This document shows positions 16,583-25,678 of a stretch of DNA of 53,442 bases, one piece after another. The DNA comes from JAICNG01 sp035249985 (GTDB lineage Bacteria > Gemmatimonadota > Gemmatimonadetes > Gemmatimonadales > Gemmatimonadaceae). The stretch spans positions 1-53,442 of the forward strand of contig DATFFP010000038.1 of the NCBI GenBank assembly GCA_035249985.1, given 5' to 3'. Within the stretch, counting starts at the first letter, position 1, and each line of letters opens with the position of its first letter. Below the pieces are notes generated by a model. It worked only from the letters and a program-made list of their open reading frames with translations, did no database searches and was not told the DNA's origin. The translations under genes and the position numbers were made by a program.

Positions 16583-17824
16583 ATGGGAGAGGAGGGGGAG
16601 GACCCACCACGACGATCGTTGAACCCGTTCGGCGCGCTCCAGCGGCACCGGAATTATCGGCGCTTCTGGATCGGCTACACCGTCTCGCTGATCGGGACCT
16701 GGATGCGCAACGTCGCGCAGGGGTGGCTCGCGCTCGAGCTCACGAACGACGCGTTCATGGTGGGACTCGTGGGCGCGATGGGCAATCTTCCCGTGCTGCT
16801 GTTCTCGCTCTTCGGCGGCGTGATGGCCGACCGATACTCCAAGCTCCGGATCGTTCGCGTGACGCAGACGCTGCTGCTGGTGGAGGCAGCGCTGATGTGG
16901 TGGCTCACCTGGACCGGATCGATCACGGTGCCGCGCCTGCTGGTGCTGGCGACGTTCGCGGGGATGGTGAGCGCGTTCGACGTCCCCGCGCGCCAGTCGC
17001 TCCAGATCGAGCTCGTCGGCAAGGAGGATCTGCTCGACGCCATCGCGCTCAACTCGAGTGGCTTCAACCTCGCGCGCATCATCGGCCCGTCGATCGCGGC
17101 CGTCATCATCGCGAAGGCAGGACTCGCCTGGTGCTTCGGCATCAATGCGCTCAGCTATTTCGCGGTGCTGATCGGGTTGCTGGCGATCCGGCTCCCCGAA
17201 GTGCGTGCACGCCTAACGGGCAGCTCGCCGCTGCGCGACGTCTGGCGCGCCCTGGTCTACATGTCACGCAAGCGCGAGGTCTCCGCGCTCATGCGACTGG
17301 TCGCGGTCTTCTCGGTCTTCGGCGTTCCGTATCTGGTGCTGATGCCGGTGCTCGCGCGCGATGTCCTGCGAACCGACGCGAGCGGCTACGGCGTGCTGCT
17401 CACCTGCGTCGGTATCGGCGCCATCGCCGCCGCGCTGGCGCTGGCGACGTTCGGTCGCGGCGCGCGACGCGGCCGAATGCTCGAGCGCGCGGCGTATGCC
17501 TTTCCGCTGCTTCTGATCGCGCTCGCCATATCGACGTCGATATGGCTCTCGGCGATTCTGCTCGTCGCGGTTGGATTCGCGATGATCCTCAACAACGCGG
17601 TCTCGAACACGCTGCTCCAGACGATCGTGCCGGACAGCTTTCGAGGCCGCGTGATGGCCGCCTATGCGCTCGTGTTCATCGGGTTCTCACCGATCGGGCA
17701 GCTGTTCGGCGGGATGGTGGCGAGCCGGTTCGGCGTGCAGTGGGCGATCGGGGGCGGCGGGGTGGTGATGCTCGCGTACGCGGCATGGGCGTTCGCGCAC
17801 TATCGGGAGATTCGGGAGCTTTGA
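16583..17824 (+). CDS. MFS transporter (EntS / transmembrane-effector type)
   Basis: A 413-residue inner-membrane protein with about twelve hydrophobic helices. The opening LQRHRNYRRFWIGYTVSLIGTWM is typical of the MFS_3 group that includes the enterobactin exporter EntS. The loop 2-3 motif is GGVMADRYSKLR. The group exports siderophores, drugs or other small molecules; no biosynthetic genes nearby indicate the cargo. A hairpin repeat follows its stop codon and separates it from the convergent propeller gene. Confidence 0.88.
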   Translation: MGEEGEDPPRRSLNPFGALQRHRNYRRFWIGYTVSLIGTWMRNVAQGWLALELTNDAFMVGLVGAMGNLPVLLFSLFGGVMADRYSKLRIVRVTQTLLLVEAALMWWLTWTGSITVPRLLVLATFAGMVSAFDVPARQSLQIELVGKEDLLDAIALNSSGFNLARIIGPSIAAVIIAKAGLAWCFGINALSYFAVLIGLLAIRLPEVRARLTGSSPLRDVWRALVYMSRKREVSALMRLVAVFSVFGVPYLVLMPVLARDVLRTDASGYGVLLTCVGIGAIAAALALATFGRGARRGRMLERAAYAFPLLLIALAISTSIWLSAILLVAVGFAMILNNAVSNTLLQTIVPDSFRGRVMAAYALVFIGFSPIGQLFGGMVASRFGVQWAIGGGGVVMLAYAAWAFAHYREIREL

Positions 17825-17825
17825 A

Positions 17826-17946
17826 AGGGTCCTCAAGGTCCTCAGGGTCCTCAGGGTCCTCGGGGTGCGACCCCCTGAGCACCTCGCACCCCGAGGACCC
17901 GGAGGACCCGGAGGACCCGGAGGACCCTGAGGACCCTGAGGACCCT
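17826..17946. repeat. Hairpin element with GGGTCCTC / GAGGACCCG arms
   Basis: The left arm (17826-17865) is four GGTCCTCAG-type units. The loop is CCCCCTGAGCACCTCGCACCCC. The right arm (about 17892-17946) is six GAGGACCCG or GAGGACCCT units. The loop core CCTGAGCACCTCGCAC matches the loop of the 10456 element (CCTGAGCACTCGCAC), which shows that the elements are related as wholes. It lies between convergent stop codons. Confidence 0.88.
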
Positions 17947-19650
17947 TCACCGTCCACGCGTCAGGCGGGCGAGCCCCGTACCGTCCACGTTCACCACGAA
18001 GACATCGGCTATACCGTTCAGCGTGGCGGAAAAGAGCAGGCGCCGGCCGTCGGGTGACCAGCTCGGTTGGGCCTGGACGTGCAGGCTGGTCGTCAGGCGC
18101 CGCGCGTTGGCCCCAGTTGCGTCCATCACGTAGAGATCGAGAGGCCCGTCGCGTGTCGAGGTGAGCGCGATGTGCCGTCCATCGGGCGACACCGCCGGGG
18201 AATGACTGTCGCCGGCGCTCTCGGGAAGGGGGGTGACCGCGCCGGTCGCCACATCGAGACTGAAGAGCTGGTCGCGGCCTGACGGGTTGGCGAAGAAGAC
18301 CAGTCGGCGTCCGTCGCGCGTCCAGCTCGGGACCTGACTACTCCAGCGCTGCGACGTTAGGCGGCGCTCACGGCCGCCGGCGCTGTCCACGACGTACAGA
18401 TCCCAGCGAAAGGAGCCGTCGGCGGAAAGCGGGCTGCGCTGAAAGGCAATCCACTCGCCATTTGGCGACGGCACCGGGACGCCATCGAATCCGGGCGCGA
18501 CGACCAGCCGTCGCTGCGCGCCGCCGTCGGGATTCATAATGTAGAGATCCACCTCGCTCGGATTCGCGTAGTCGCGAGGCGACTGAAAGACGATGTGCTT
18601 CCCATCCGGCGTGAACGAGGGATGGGCGTCCCGGCCGGGGCTGCTCGTGAGGCGCCGCGGGTTCGTGCCGTCCGCATCCATGACGTACACCTCCCAGTCG
18701 CCGTCGCGAGTCGAGCCGAAGACGATGCGCTGGCCGTCGGGAGACCACATCGGCCAGGCGTTGCTGTAGGCGGAGCTCGTCAGCTGGCGCAGCGCGCCGC
18801 TGGTCGCGTCGATCAGGTAGAGCTCGAAACGGCCCGTGCGATCGGAGTAGAACGCGATCTGTCGGCCATCGGGCGACCAGTCGAGCTCATAGACCGTATC
18901 GGAGTGGTCGGTGAGATTCCGAAGTCCCGTTCCGTCGGCATTCATCACATAGAGATCGCCATTCCCGCCGCGCTCCGAGTAGAACGCGATGCGCTTTCCA
19001 TCGGGTGCGTAGCGCGCTCCGCCTTCCGCCGCGGCATGCGACGACACGGCCCGCGTCTGACGCGTCGCCACATCGAGCTGCCAAACGTCCTGGTTCCCAC
19101 TCCGCACGGAGGTAAAGAGAAGCGCGCGACCGTCGCGCGACCATGTCGCGTGGCCGTCGCGGCCGGGGCTGGTCGTCAGGCGAACGACGTTGCCGCCGTC
19201 CGCGTCCATCACGTAGACCTCTTCGTCCCCATCGCGATCGGAATCGAATGCGATCCGGCGGCCATCGGGCGACCAGGAGGGATGCCGCGCGAACGTGGTG
19301 GCTCGGCGCTCCCCACGGTGTGTGAGTCGGCGTTCGCCGGTCCCGTCCGGCCGGACGACATACAGGTTCCAGGCGCCGTCGCGATCCGAGTCGAACACGA
19401 TCTGCTCGCCATCGGGCGACCACGAGGGATGCGTGTCCTCGCCTCGGCTCCACGTTAGGCGGCGTTCGCGGGTACCATCGACGCCAATGACATACAGCTC
19501 CGCGTCTCCATGGCGTCGACTCTCGAAGACGAGCCAGCGCCCGTCGGGCGACCACGACGGGTTGATGTTGAGAAATGGCGCGTTCTGAGCACGCGCCACG
19601 TTGGCGCTGGCGAGCAGCGCAAGGCCGCCGAGGAAGGTCGAGCCGCGCAT
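17947..19650 (-). CDS. Secreted PD40/TolB-like beta-propeller protein
   Basis: A 567-residue protein with a Sec signal peptide (MRGSTFLGGLALLASANVARAQ). At least ten repeats follow, each of the form PSWSPDGRxIxFxSxRDGDxEVYVMDADGTxxRRLT, spanning the rest of the chain. That is more than one six-blade TolB propeller, so it may form two propellers. No enzyme domain is attached. It probably binds a peptide, polymer or partner in the periplasm or outside; the partner is unknown. The repeats are very alike, so recombination within the gene is likely. Confidence 0.88.
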   Translation of the reverse strand: MRGSTFLGGLALLASANVARAQNAPFLNINPSWSPDGRWLVFESRRHGDAELYVIGVDGTRERRLTWSRGEDTHPSWSPDGEQIVFDSDRDGAWNLYVVRPDGTGERRLTHRGERRATTFARHPSWSPDGRRIAFDSDRDGDEEVYVMDADGGNVVRLTTSPGRDGHATWSRDGRALLFTSVRSGNQDVWQLDVATRQTRAVSSHAAAEGGARYAPDGKRIAFYSERGGNGDLYVMNADGTGLRNLTDHSDTVYELDWSPDGRQIAFYSDRTGRFELYLIDATSGALRQLTSSAYSNAWPMWSPDGQRIVFGSTRDGDWEVYVMDADGTNPRRLTSSPGRDAHPSFTPDGKHIVFQSPRDYANPSEVDLYIMNPDGGAQRRLVVAPGFDGVPVPSPNGEWIAFQRSPLSADGSFRWDLYVVDSAGGRERRLTSQRWSSQVPSWTRDGRRLVFFANPSGRDQLFSLDVATGAVTPLPESAGDSHSPAVSPDGRHIALTSTRDGPLDLYVMDATGANARRLTTSLHVQAQPSWSPDGRRLLFSATLNGIADVFVVNVDGTGLARLTRGR

Positions 19651-19855
19651 CGGGCAAACTCCAGGAACAGGCCTGGAGACGATGTAGCGTGTACCGACGC
19701 CGCGGGGGGCACCTACTGCAAGAATCTCGTCAGCGTCTCGCGTACCGGACGGTTCACCGACAGGAGCGAGGAATCAAGTCTGGCGATGGAAACTTCCGGC
19801 TCCGTGCGGGCGTAAAGGCTAACCGTCCCGTCGTCGTATCCGCTCGAGGCTTACC

Positions 19856-20839
19856 ATGTATCGCTTCGCAGTCATCGTTATCTCGGCCGCCGGGTTCGCC
19901 ACCACGGCGTGTGCTCAGTCCGCACCGGTCTGCCCAGTGAGGACTGTCGTTCCCGCACCCTTCTCGCTGTTCGCCTACGACCGCAGCACCAAGCTCGATG
20001 TGCGCGATTCACTCGCCTTCACCGATCGCGGCGTCGACGTCCATCGTGTCAGCTTCGTGAGCCCGAAGGCCGGGCGTGCGACGGGCCTCCTCTACGTCCC
20101 ACAGGATTCGCTACGCGCTTCCAAACGCAGGGTGCCAGCGATCGTGATGCTCCACGGAGCGCCAGGCGATGCCGCGGGGATGGGCGGCATCGCGCTGCCG
20201 GTCGCGCGCCAGGGTGCGATCGTGCTCTCGCTCGACGCTCCCTTTGCGCGACGCGACAAAAGCAACCCACTCTCGTTCACGTCGCGCGACAGCATCGATC
20301 AGGTCCAGCTCATGGTCGACCTGCAACGGGCAGTCGATGTTCTCGTCGCGCGCAACGATGTGGATGCCTCGCGGCTTGGGTTCGTCGGTCTGAGCTACGG
20401 CGCCGCCATGGGCGCGATGTTCGCCGGCATCGAGCGCCGCATCGGCGCGTACGCACTGCTCGTGGGCGATGCGGGGCTGGCGGCGCACTTCAAGGACGCG
20501 GATCTCACGCAATTCCCGGGGCTTCCGCGACTCTCCACGGCCGAGTGGTGCCGGTGGTTCGCGGCGATGGAGCCCCTGGCATCGACGCATTTCATCGGGC
20601 GTGCCGCGCCGGCCCGCGTCCTTTTCATGTGGGGCCGCCAGGATCGCCTCGTACCGCCCGCGCTGGCCGATGAGCTGTACCGCGCAGCAGGCACAACGAA
20701 GGAAGCGCGGTGGTACGACAGCGGCCACGGGCTTCCGCCCACGGCCTTTCTCGACATGATCGACTGGCTGGCGGGCCGCATCGGCATCGCGCCCGTCGCC
20801 GCCGAGGAGCGAGCGAAGTTCGCGGGAGGCGCACGCTAG
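19856..20839 (+). CDS. Exported alpha/beta hydrolase (dienelactone hydrolase-like)
   Basis: A 327-residue protein beginning with a signal peptide that can be read as a lipoprotein signal (GFATTAC). It has the alpha/beta-hydrolase landmarks: oxyanion region VMLHGAPGDAAGMG, nucleophile elbow GLSYGAAMG, acid loop MWGRQDRLVPP and catalytic histidine DSGHGLPP. These fit a serine esterase or peptidase-like hydrolase in the cell envelope; the substrate is not indicated. The 205 bases upstream hold no other feature that I recognise. Confidence 0.85.
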   Translation: MYRFAVIVISAAGFATTACAQSAPVCPVRTVVPAPFSLFAYDRSTKLDVRDSLAFTDRGVDVHRVSFVSPKAGRATGLLYVPQDSLRASKRRVPAIVMLHGAPGDAAGMGGIALPVARQGAIVLSLDAPFARRDKSNPLSFTSRDSIDQVQLMVDLQRAVDVLVARNDVDASRLGFVGLSYGAAMGAMFAGIERRIGAYALLVGDAGLAAHFKDADLTQFPGLPRLSTAEWCRWFAAMEPLASTHFIGRAAPARVLFMWGRQDRLVPPALADELYRAAGTTKEARWYDSGHGLPPTAFLDMIDWLAGRIGIAPVAAEERAKFAGGAR

Positions 20840-20863
20840 CGGGTACGCGACGCCTAACGGCGG

Positions 20864-21283
20864 TCACCCGGCGACCGAGACCGTCGCGTTGGTGCGACCG
20901 CTTCGCGCTCCTATCCGGCTGGCAATCGGGATCGCCGGGAGCGCGATCGCCACGAACCACATGGGGTGCGGGATGGTCATGACGTTGTAGAGCGTCGAGA
21001 GAAAGACGATCACGCCCACCACCAGCCCCGGCCACAGCCTCGTTGTCCGCGCGATTCGCACGGCCGCCCAGGAGCCGAGCCCCGTACCGACGACCCATCC
21101 GCCGAGCACGAGCAGCATCGCCCACATCGGCATGCTCGCAACGCGTGCCCGGACCTGTTCTGGGTCACGCATGTTGAAGTCGGCGGGCGCCGGTACGATC
21201 AGCCCGATGACCCACTCGATCGCGAACACGAGCGCGACGGCAATCACGATGCCGAGCACGATGCCACCGACGATTCGGCCCAA
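20864..21283 (-). CDS. Small integral membrane protein, function unknown
   Basis: A 139-residue protein with four predicted transmembrane helices (about 5-30, 52-73, 84-101 and 103-125) and a short loop between helices 1 and 2 (PAPADFNMRDPEQVRARVASM). It starts MGRIVGGIVLGIVIAVALVFAIEWVIG. I do not recognise the family. It converges with the hydrolase gene; a hairpin repeat lies upstream of its start. Confidence 0.7.
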   Translation of the reverse strand: MGRIVGGIVLGIVIAVALVFAIEWVIGLIVPAPADFNMRDPEQVRARVASMPMWAMLLVLGGWVVGTGLGSWAAVRIARTTRLWPGLVVGVIVFLSTLYNVMTIPHPMWFVAIALPAIPIASRIGARSGRTNATVSVAG

Positions 21284-21383
21284 TTGGCTCTCCGGTAGTT
21301 GGCGGAGCTAGGTTGTAGCGGGATGGATCGCGGCGCAACCTGTTCCGTCACGCTTCGCAAGTCTGCGCGAGTCCGGCAGACAC

Positions 21384-21520
21384 TGCAAACTGCAATTTTA
21401 CCGCAGAGGACGCAGAGGACCGAGAGGACCTTCCACTGCAGGAGCTTTTTAAAGGTCTTTGCAGTTGCCGTCCTTTGCGTCCTCTGCGACCTCTGCGGTA
21501 AAATGCAGTTCGCAGTTGCA
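21384..21520. repeat. Inverted repeat with ACCGCAGAGGACGCAGAGG arms
   Basis: The left arm contains CTGCAATTTTACCGCAGAGG followed by CGCAGAGGACC. The right arm ends CCTCTGCGGTAAAATGCAG. About 60 bases separate the arms. A second member of the family is at 26631-26746. It lies between the start of a membrane-protein gene and the start of the quinone reductase gene. This family is seen in many environmental bacteria. Confidence 0.82.
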
Positions 21521-21570
21521 TGCAGTTACCGCGGCCGGCTGCGGTTCCTTCAGCCCGCGAGACGAGCATC

Positions 21571-22548
21571 ATGAAGGCGATTGTCGTTCGGCAAACCGGG
21601 GACGCGAGCGTGCTCCAGCTCGAGGATGCCGAAGCGCCAAAGCCTGCTCAGGGCGAGGCGCTGGTTCGCATCGAGGCGGCCGGCGTCAACTTCATCGACG
21701 TCTACCAGCGCACGGGCCTTTATGCGCGGCCGCTCCCGTTCACTCCAGGCTCGGAAGGTGCCGGCGAAGTCGTCGCCGTTGGCCCCGGCGCAGCGCAGGT
21801 CGCGATCGGCGATCGCGTCGTCTCAGAGAGCTTCCGCGGAACCTATGCGGAGCTGGCGATCGCACCCGCTGAACGTCTCGTTCGTATCCCAGCCGGCGTG
21901 ACGACCGAGGTGGCCGCGGCGGTGATGCTCCAGGGCCTAACGGCCCACTATCTGACGACGTCCACCTACGCGCTCGACGCTGGCGATTGGTGCGTCGTCC
22001 ATGCCGCGGCGGGCGGCGTTGGGCTGTTGCTGTGCCAGCTCGGTGCGAAACGAGGGGCGCACGTCATCGGCACCGCATCCTCGAGCGAAAAGCAGGCGCG
22101 GGCACGCGCGGCGGGCGCGGAGTCCGTCGTCTCCTACTCCGATTTCGTCGGTGAGGTGAAGCAGCGGACAGGCGGCCGGGGAGTGCACGTCGTGTACGAC
22201 TCGGTGGGGCGGTCGACGTTCAACGACAGCCTCGACGCGCTTGCGCCGAGGGGCATGCTCGTGTCCTTTGGGCAGTCGAGCGGCGCTGTAGGTCCCATCG
22301 ACCCGTTGGTTCTCAGCAGGAAGGGCTCGCTTTTCCTCACTCGGCCAACGCTGGCGCATTACGTGCCCACCCGTGAGGAGCTGTTGGCGCGCAGTGAGGA
22401 GCTCTTTGGGTGGGTGGAGGAGGGAACGATCAGCGTTCGGATCGACCGAACGCTTCCGCTCGCCGAGGCTGCAGAGGCCCACCGCGCGCTCGAACGTCGG
22501 GACACCAGTGGCAAGGTACTCCTGAAGCCATCGCTACGCGCACGTTAG
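21571..22548 (+). CDS. Zinc-independent NADPH:quinone oxidoreductase (MDR family)
   Basis: A 325-residue medium-chain dehydrogenase/reductase. The ATG at 21571 gives the family N-terminus (MKAIVVRQTGDASVLQLED). It has the GHE-region equivalent GSEGAGEVVAVGPG and the NADPH loop AAAGGVGLLLCQLG, and it lacks the catalytic-zinc cysteine and histidine set, as in Qor. It should reduce quinones by one electron using NADPH in the cytosol. It stands 35 bases before a DUF2231 membrane-protein gene that may be cotranscribed. Confidence 0.9.
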   Translation: MKAIVVRQTGDASVLQLEDAEAPKPAQGEALVRIEAAGVNFIDVYQRTGLYARPLPFTPGSEGAGEVVAVGPGAAQVAIGDRVVSESFRGTYAELAIAPAERLVRIPAGVTTEVAAAVMLQGLTAHYLTTSTYALDAGDWCVVHAAAGGVGLLLCQLGAKRGAHVIGTASSSEKQARARAAGAESVVSYSDFVGEVKQRTGGRGVHVVYDSVGRSTFNDSLDALAPRGMLVSFGQSSGAVGPIDPLVLSRKGSLFLTRPTLAHYVPTREELLARSEELFGWVEEGTISVRIDRTLPLAEAAEAHRALERRDTSGKVLLKPSLRAR

Positions 22549-22583
22549 GCAGGACACCGGAATACCCACGCGAGGAGGGACCC

Positions 22584-23078
22584 GTGGAAAGCCGCGCCAA
22601 GCTGTTCGGCCACCCGATCCACCAGCAGCTGATCGTGTTCCCGCTCGGTCTTCTGGTCACGTCGGTGGTGTTCGACGTGATCCATCTCGTCACCGACAAT
22701 TCGCTGTGGGCCGTCGTCGCCTTCTGGATGATCGTCGCCGGTGTGGCGGGCGGGCTCGCCGCGGCGCCCTTCGGCATCTGGGACTGGATCGGCATTCCCA
22801 ACAACACGCGCGCCAAGCGCATCGGGCTGCTCCACGGCGTCGGGAACGTCATCGTGATCCTGCTCTTCGCGGCGAGCCTCATGCTGCGAAAGGACAACAC
22901 CGCGCAGCCGGAGGGATTCGCGCTTCTCCTCTCGGCGGTCGGCGTCATGATCGGCGCCGTCACCGGATGGCTCGGCGGTGAGCTCGTGACTCGGCTCGGC
23001 ATCGGTGTGGACTCGGGAGCGAATCCCGAGGCGCCGAGCTCGCTCAGCGAGCGGCCGGCTCGACAGAACGCCCGGTGA
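22584..23078 (+). CDS. DUF2231-type membrane protein
   Basis: A 164-residue protein with four hydrophobic helices and the family N-terminus MESRAKLFGHPIHQQLIVFP. The GTG at 22584 is decided by the strong ribosome site GAGGAGGGA five bases before it. The short FGHPIHQ motif with two histidines is typical of DUF2231 proteins, whose function is unknown; heme or metal binding by the histidines has been guessed. A hairpin repeat begins at the stop codon. Confidence 0.85.
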   Translation: MESRAKLFGHPIHQQLIVFPLGLLVTSVVFDVIHLVTDNSLWAVVAFWMIVAGVAGGLAAAPFGIWDWIGIPNNTRAKRIGLLHGVGNVIVILLFAASLMLRKDNTAQPEGFALLLSAVGVMIGAVTGWLGGELVTRLGIGVDSGANPEAPSSLSERPARQNAR

Positions 23079-23175
23079 TCGAGGTCGTCGGGATGTCGAG
23101 GTGGATCGAGGAGAGGCAACGACGTTCCCGCGATCACCTGGGCGACCTCGACGACCTCGACGACGTCGACTATCT
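23077..23175. repeat. Inverted repeat with TCGAGGTCGTCG / CGACCTCGACGA arms
   Basis: The left arm GATCGAGGTCGTCGGGATG and the right arm with CGACCTCGACGACCTCGACG surround about 45 bases. Units of about nine bases (CCTCGACGA) repeat in tandem. The copy at 25581-25662 belongs to the same family. It sits in the gap between the DUF2231 and PhzF genes, which run the same way. Confidence 0.7.
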
Positions 23176-23182
23176 CTGAACA

Positions 23183-24094
23183 ATGCGCTACCAGTACTAC
23201 ATCTGCGACGTGTTCACCGACACGCGCTTCGGCGGCAATCAGCTCGCCGTCCTTCCGACGGCGGACGGGCTGACGACGGAGCAGATGCAGCAGATCACGC
23301 GCGAGTTCAACTTCGCCGAGAGCTCCTTCGTGTTGCCGCCCTCAGCGGGCCACACCCGTCGCGTGCGGATTTTCACCCCCGCGACTGAGATGCCCTTTGC
23401 CGGTCACCCGAACGTAGGCACTGCGTTCACACTCGCGACGACGGGAGCCTTTGGGGAGATCCACGACTCGACGACCGTGACGTTCGAGGAAAAGGCCGGC
23501 ATCGTGCCAATCCGCATCGAACGTCGTGGGGAACGGCTTTTCTGCGAGCTCACCGCACCCGAAAAGCTGTCGATCGGGAAGAAGGTGTCGCCGCAGTTGG
23601 TGGCTGCAGCGGTATCGCTCACCCCCGATGACTTCGTGACGGACACGCACCCGCCGCAGGTCGCGTCCGTTGGCCTGCCTTTCATTATGGTACAGCTCGA
23701 GGACCGCGCTGCGCTCAAACGTGCGCGCGTCAATACAGGGGCGTTCGATGCGCTCGCCGCCGAGGGTGTGACGTCCGACGTCCACATGTACGTTCGCATG
23801 GCGCGGAAGGACGCCGACGGCTTCGACATCCACGCGCGCATGTTCGCGCCGCTCGATGGGGTTCCGGAAGATCCGGCGACGGGCAGCGCCAACTGCGCAC
23901 TGGCCGCGATGTTGACGCACTACGATCCCGAGCGCTCAGGGACGTTTCGCTATCGCATCTCGCAGGGCGTCGAGATGCGCAGGCCCGCCGTGCTCGAGGC
24001 GAGGGTGGAGAAGCGCGAAGGCACTCTCCTCTCGGCGCACATCGGCGGTGGCAGCGTTCTCGTCAGCGAGGGCTGGATCGAGGTTGGCGAGTGA
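23183..24094 (+). CDS. PhzF-family isomerase/epimerase
   Basis: A 303-residue protein with the two-lobed PhzF fold. It has the catalytic glutamate region EFNFAESSFV (Glu46), PFAGHPNVGTA in lobe one and GVPEDPATGSANCALAA in lobe two. The family includes phenazine isomerase PhzF and the yeast and human homologues of broad or unknown role. No other phenazine genes are near, so a different substrate is likely. The methyltransferase gene downstream is 51 bases away on the same strand. Confidence 0.9.
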   Translation: MRYQYYICDVFTDTRFGGNQLAVLPTADGLTTEQMQQITREFNFAESSFVLPPSAGHTRRVRIFTPATEMPFAGHPNVGTAFTLATTGAFGEIHDSTTVTFEEKAGIVPIRIERRGERLFCELTAPEKLSIGKKVSPQLVAAAVSLTPDDFVTDTHPPQVASVGLPFIMVQLEDRAALKRARVNTGAFDALAAEGVTSDVHMYVRMARKDADGFDIHARMFAPLDGVPEDPATGSANCALAAMLTHYDPERSGTFRYRISQGVEMRRPAVLEARVEKREGTLLSAHIGGGSVLVSEGWIEVGE

Positions 24095-24145
24095 ACCGCG
24101 TCCGCGACTGCACCTGCCCTCGGCGGCGCCGTCGCAACAAACTAC

Positions 24146-24763
24146 GTGAACACTCGTGAGGCGACTGCCCTTATCGCCGCGGCGGTCGAGGGCCGCGGTG
24201 GCACATGGGCGGACGTCGGGGCAGGGGATGGCACGTTCACGCGAGCGCTCGCCGAGCTGCTCGGGCCGGGCAGTCGAATCTACGCCGTCGACAACGATGC
24301 CAGGGCGATGCGCCGCCTCGAGCAGTGGGCGGCGCGCGCGAAGGCGAGCGTGATGTCGGTCGTCGCCGATTTCACGGGCCCGTTCGAGCTACCCAGCTTC
24401 GGTGAGCGTCTCCTCGATGGGATGCTGGCGGCGAACGCGCTGCACTTCGTGCGGGATCCCGCCGGCGTCCTCGCACGACTCGTCGAGCGTGTGCGGCCGG
24501 GAGGTCGTGTCGTCGTCATCGAGTACGACCGTCGGCGGGCGAGCCGCTGGGTGCCCTATCCGATCGACAGCGACCGCCTGCCGGAGATCGCCGCGCACGC
24601 CGGCCTCACCGCTCCGACGTTTACGGCGACTCGGCCCTCGCTATATGGCGGCGCGATCTACGTCGGGGCGATGGATCGGCTCGGGTCGCGCGACGCTCCC
24701 GTCAGCCGTATGCCGCTTGCTCAGAAGCCAACCGATAAACGCCCCGAACAGGAAGTTGGATGA
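24146..24763 (+). CDS. Class I SAM-dependent methyltransferase
   Basis: A 205-residue protein starting at GTG. Motif I is WADVGAGDGTFTRALAELLG, then IYAVDNDARAM (acidic end of strand 2), MLAANALHFVRDP (motif post-II) and VRPGGRVVVIEYD. The substrate is unknown. The last 41 codons overlap the end of a convergent membrane-protein gene for 123 bases. The final 30 residues (SRDAPVSRMPLAQKPTDKR) look unlike the family, so its original stop may have been lost. Confidence 0.82.
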   Translation: MNTREATALIAAAVEGRGGTWADVGAGDGTFTRALAELLGPGSRIYAVDNDARAMRRLEQWAARAKASVMSVVADFTGPFELPSFGERLLDGMLAANALHFVRDPAGVLARLVERVRPGGRVVVIEYDRRRASRWVPYPIDSDRLPEIAAHAGLTAPTFTATRPSLYGGAIYVGAMDRLGSRDAPVSRMPLAQKPTDKRPEQEVG

Positions 24764-25570
24764 GGCCGTTTCTGTCAGGTGCGCCATGCGCACCACTTCG
24801 GGCATGTACGGATTGGGCAGAAGAAGCTGCGCGTTCATGACGACGCTGAACAGCAATCCAACCGCCAGCGCTGTTTCGAGCCTGCCCCCTTTCATCATCC
24901 GTATGACCGGCAGCGCGAGGGCGGTCCAGAGCAACGCTCGCACGATCTGAAAGGGGATGAGCCAGGGCGTGTCTCGGACGACCATCGCCATGTGCGCGAA
25001 GAAGCCGCCGGCGTCGACGCCATTGTAGTACGCGCGCACCTCGGGATGCCGCCAGGCGACGAAGTAGCCGAAGGTGAAGTAGAGGATCACATAGACGAGC
25101 GAGATGATGGCGAGCTTCCACGCCCATTCGCTCGCTGGCATACGAAGGCGCGCATTCGGGCCAGCGTCCGGCGTCGAAGCCCTTCGGTTCCCCATGATGA
25201 GAACGGCGAGCGCAGAAAAGGGGGCGGCGACCAGTGCGCCCATGACGAACAGTCTGGGTAAAGCACCCGGCGGGAGTCCCGTGATGAACACGGCCGACTC
25301 GATCTGACTCATGAACGTCGTCACGCCGTAGAACACCAGAAAGATGGTGGCGACGAGCCGCCAGCCAGCCCAGCGAGAGCGGAGGATGACGTACGCGATG
25401 ACCGCCGCATTCAGAAAGCAAACGGCCAGCAAGCTGCCTGCCGAGGAGGCAGCCTCTGTGGTCGGCTGTGTGGGCGGGGGCAGCCTCACGAGTGTGCCCG
25501 CGAGCGCGTAGCAGATGAAAAGGAGGATCGTGAGGGCGATCACACGGCCGATGAGTACGATCGCGGTCAT
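24641..25570 (-). CDS. Multi-pass membrane protein, function unknown
   Basis: A 309-residue protein with about eight hydrophobic helices, starting MTAIVLIGRVIALTILLFICYALAG at the ATG at 25570. Long hydrophobic stretches alternate with short basic loops (MGNRRASTPD, RMMKGGR). I do not recognise the family. Its 3' 123 bases overlap the methyltransferase gene tail to tail. Its start is separated from the ArsR gene by a hairpin repeat. Confidence 0.75.
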   Translation of the reverse strand: MTAIVLIGRVIALTILLFICYALAGTLVRLPPPTQPTTEAASSAGSLLAVCFLNAAVIAYVILRSRWAGWRLVATIFLVFYGVTTFMSQIESAVFITGLPPGALPRLFVMGALVAAPFSALAVLIMGNRRASTPDAGPNARLRMPASEWAWKLAIISLVYVILYFTFGYFVAWRHPEVRAYYNGVDAGGFFAHMAMVVRDTPWLIPFQIVRALLWTALALPVIRMMKGGRLETALAVGLLFSVVMNAQLLLPNPYMPEVVRMAHLTETASSNFLFGAFIGWLLSKRHTADGSVARPEPIHRPDVDRAAI

Positions 25571-25580
25571 GTCGGGAGAG

Positions 25581-25662
25581 GTAGTCGAGGTCGTCGAGGA
25601 TGTCGAGGTGATCGAGGCGACTTCACCTGAATCACTTCGACGTCCTGGACACCCTCGAGCAC
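25581..25662. repeat. TCGAGG-type inverted repeat, second copy
   Basis: GTAGTCGAGGTCGTCGAGGA with tandem TCGAGG units on the left is partly complementary to ACTTCGACGTCCTGGACACC on the right. It is the same family as 23077-23175 but more decayed in the right arm. It lies between the divergent membrane-protein and ArsR genes. Confidence 0.6.
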
Positions 25663-25678
25663 CTGCCGTCTCGGGGGC

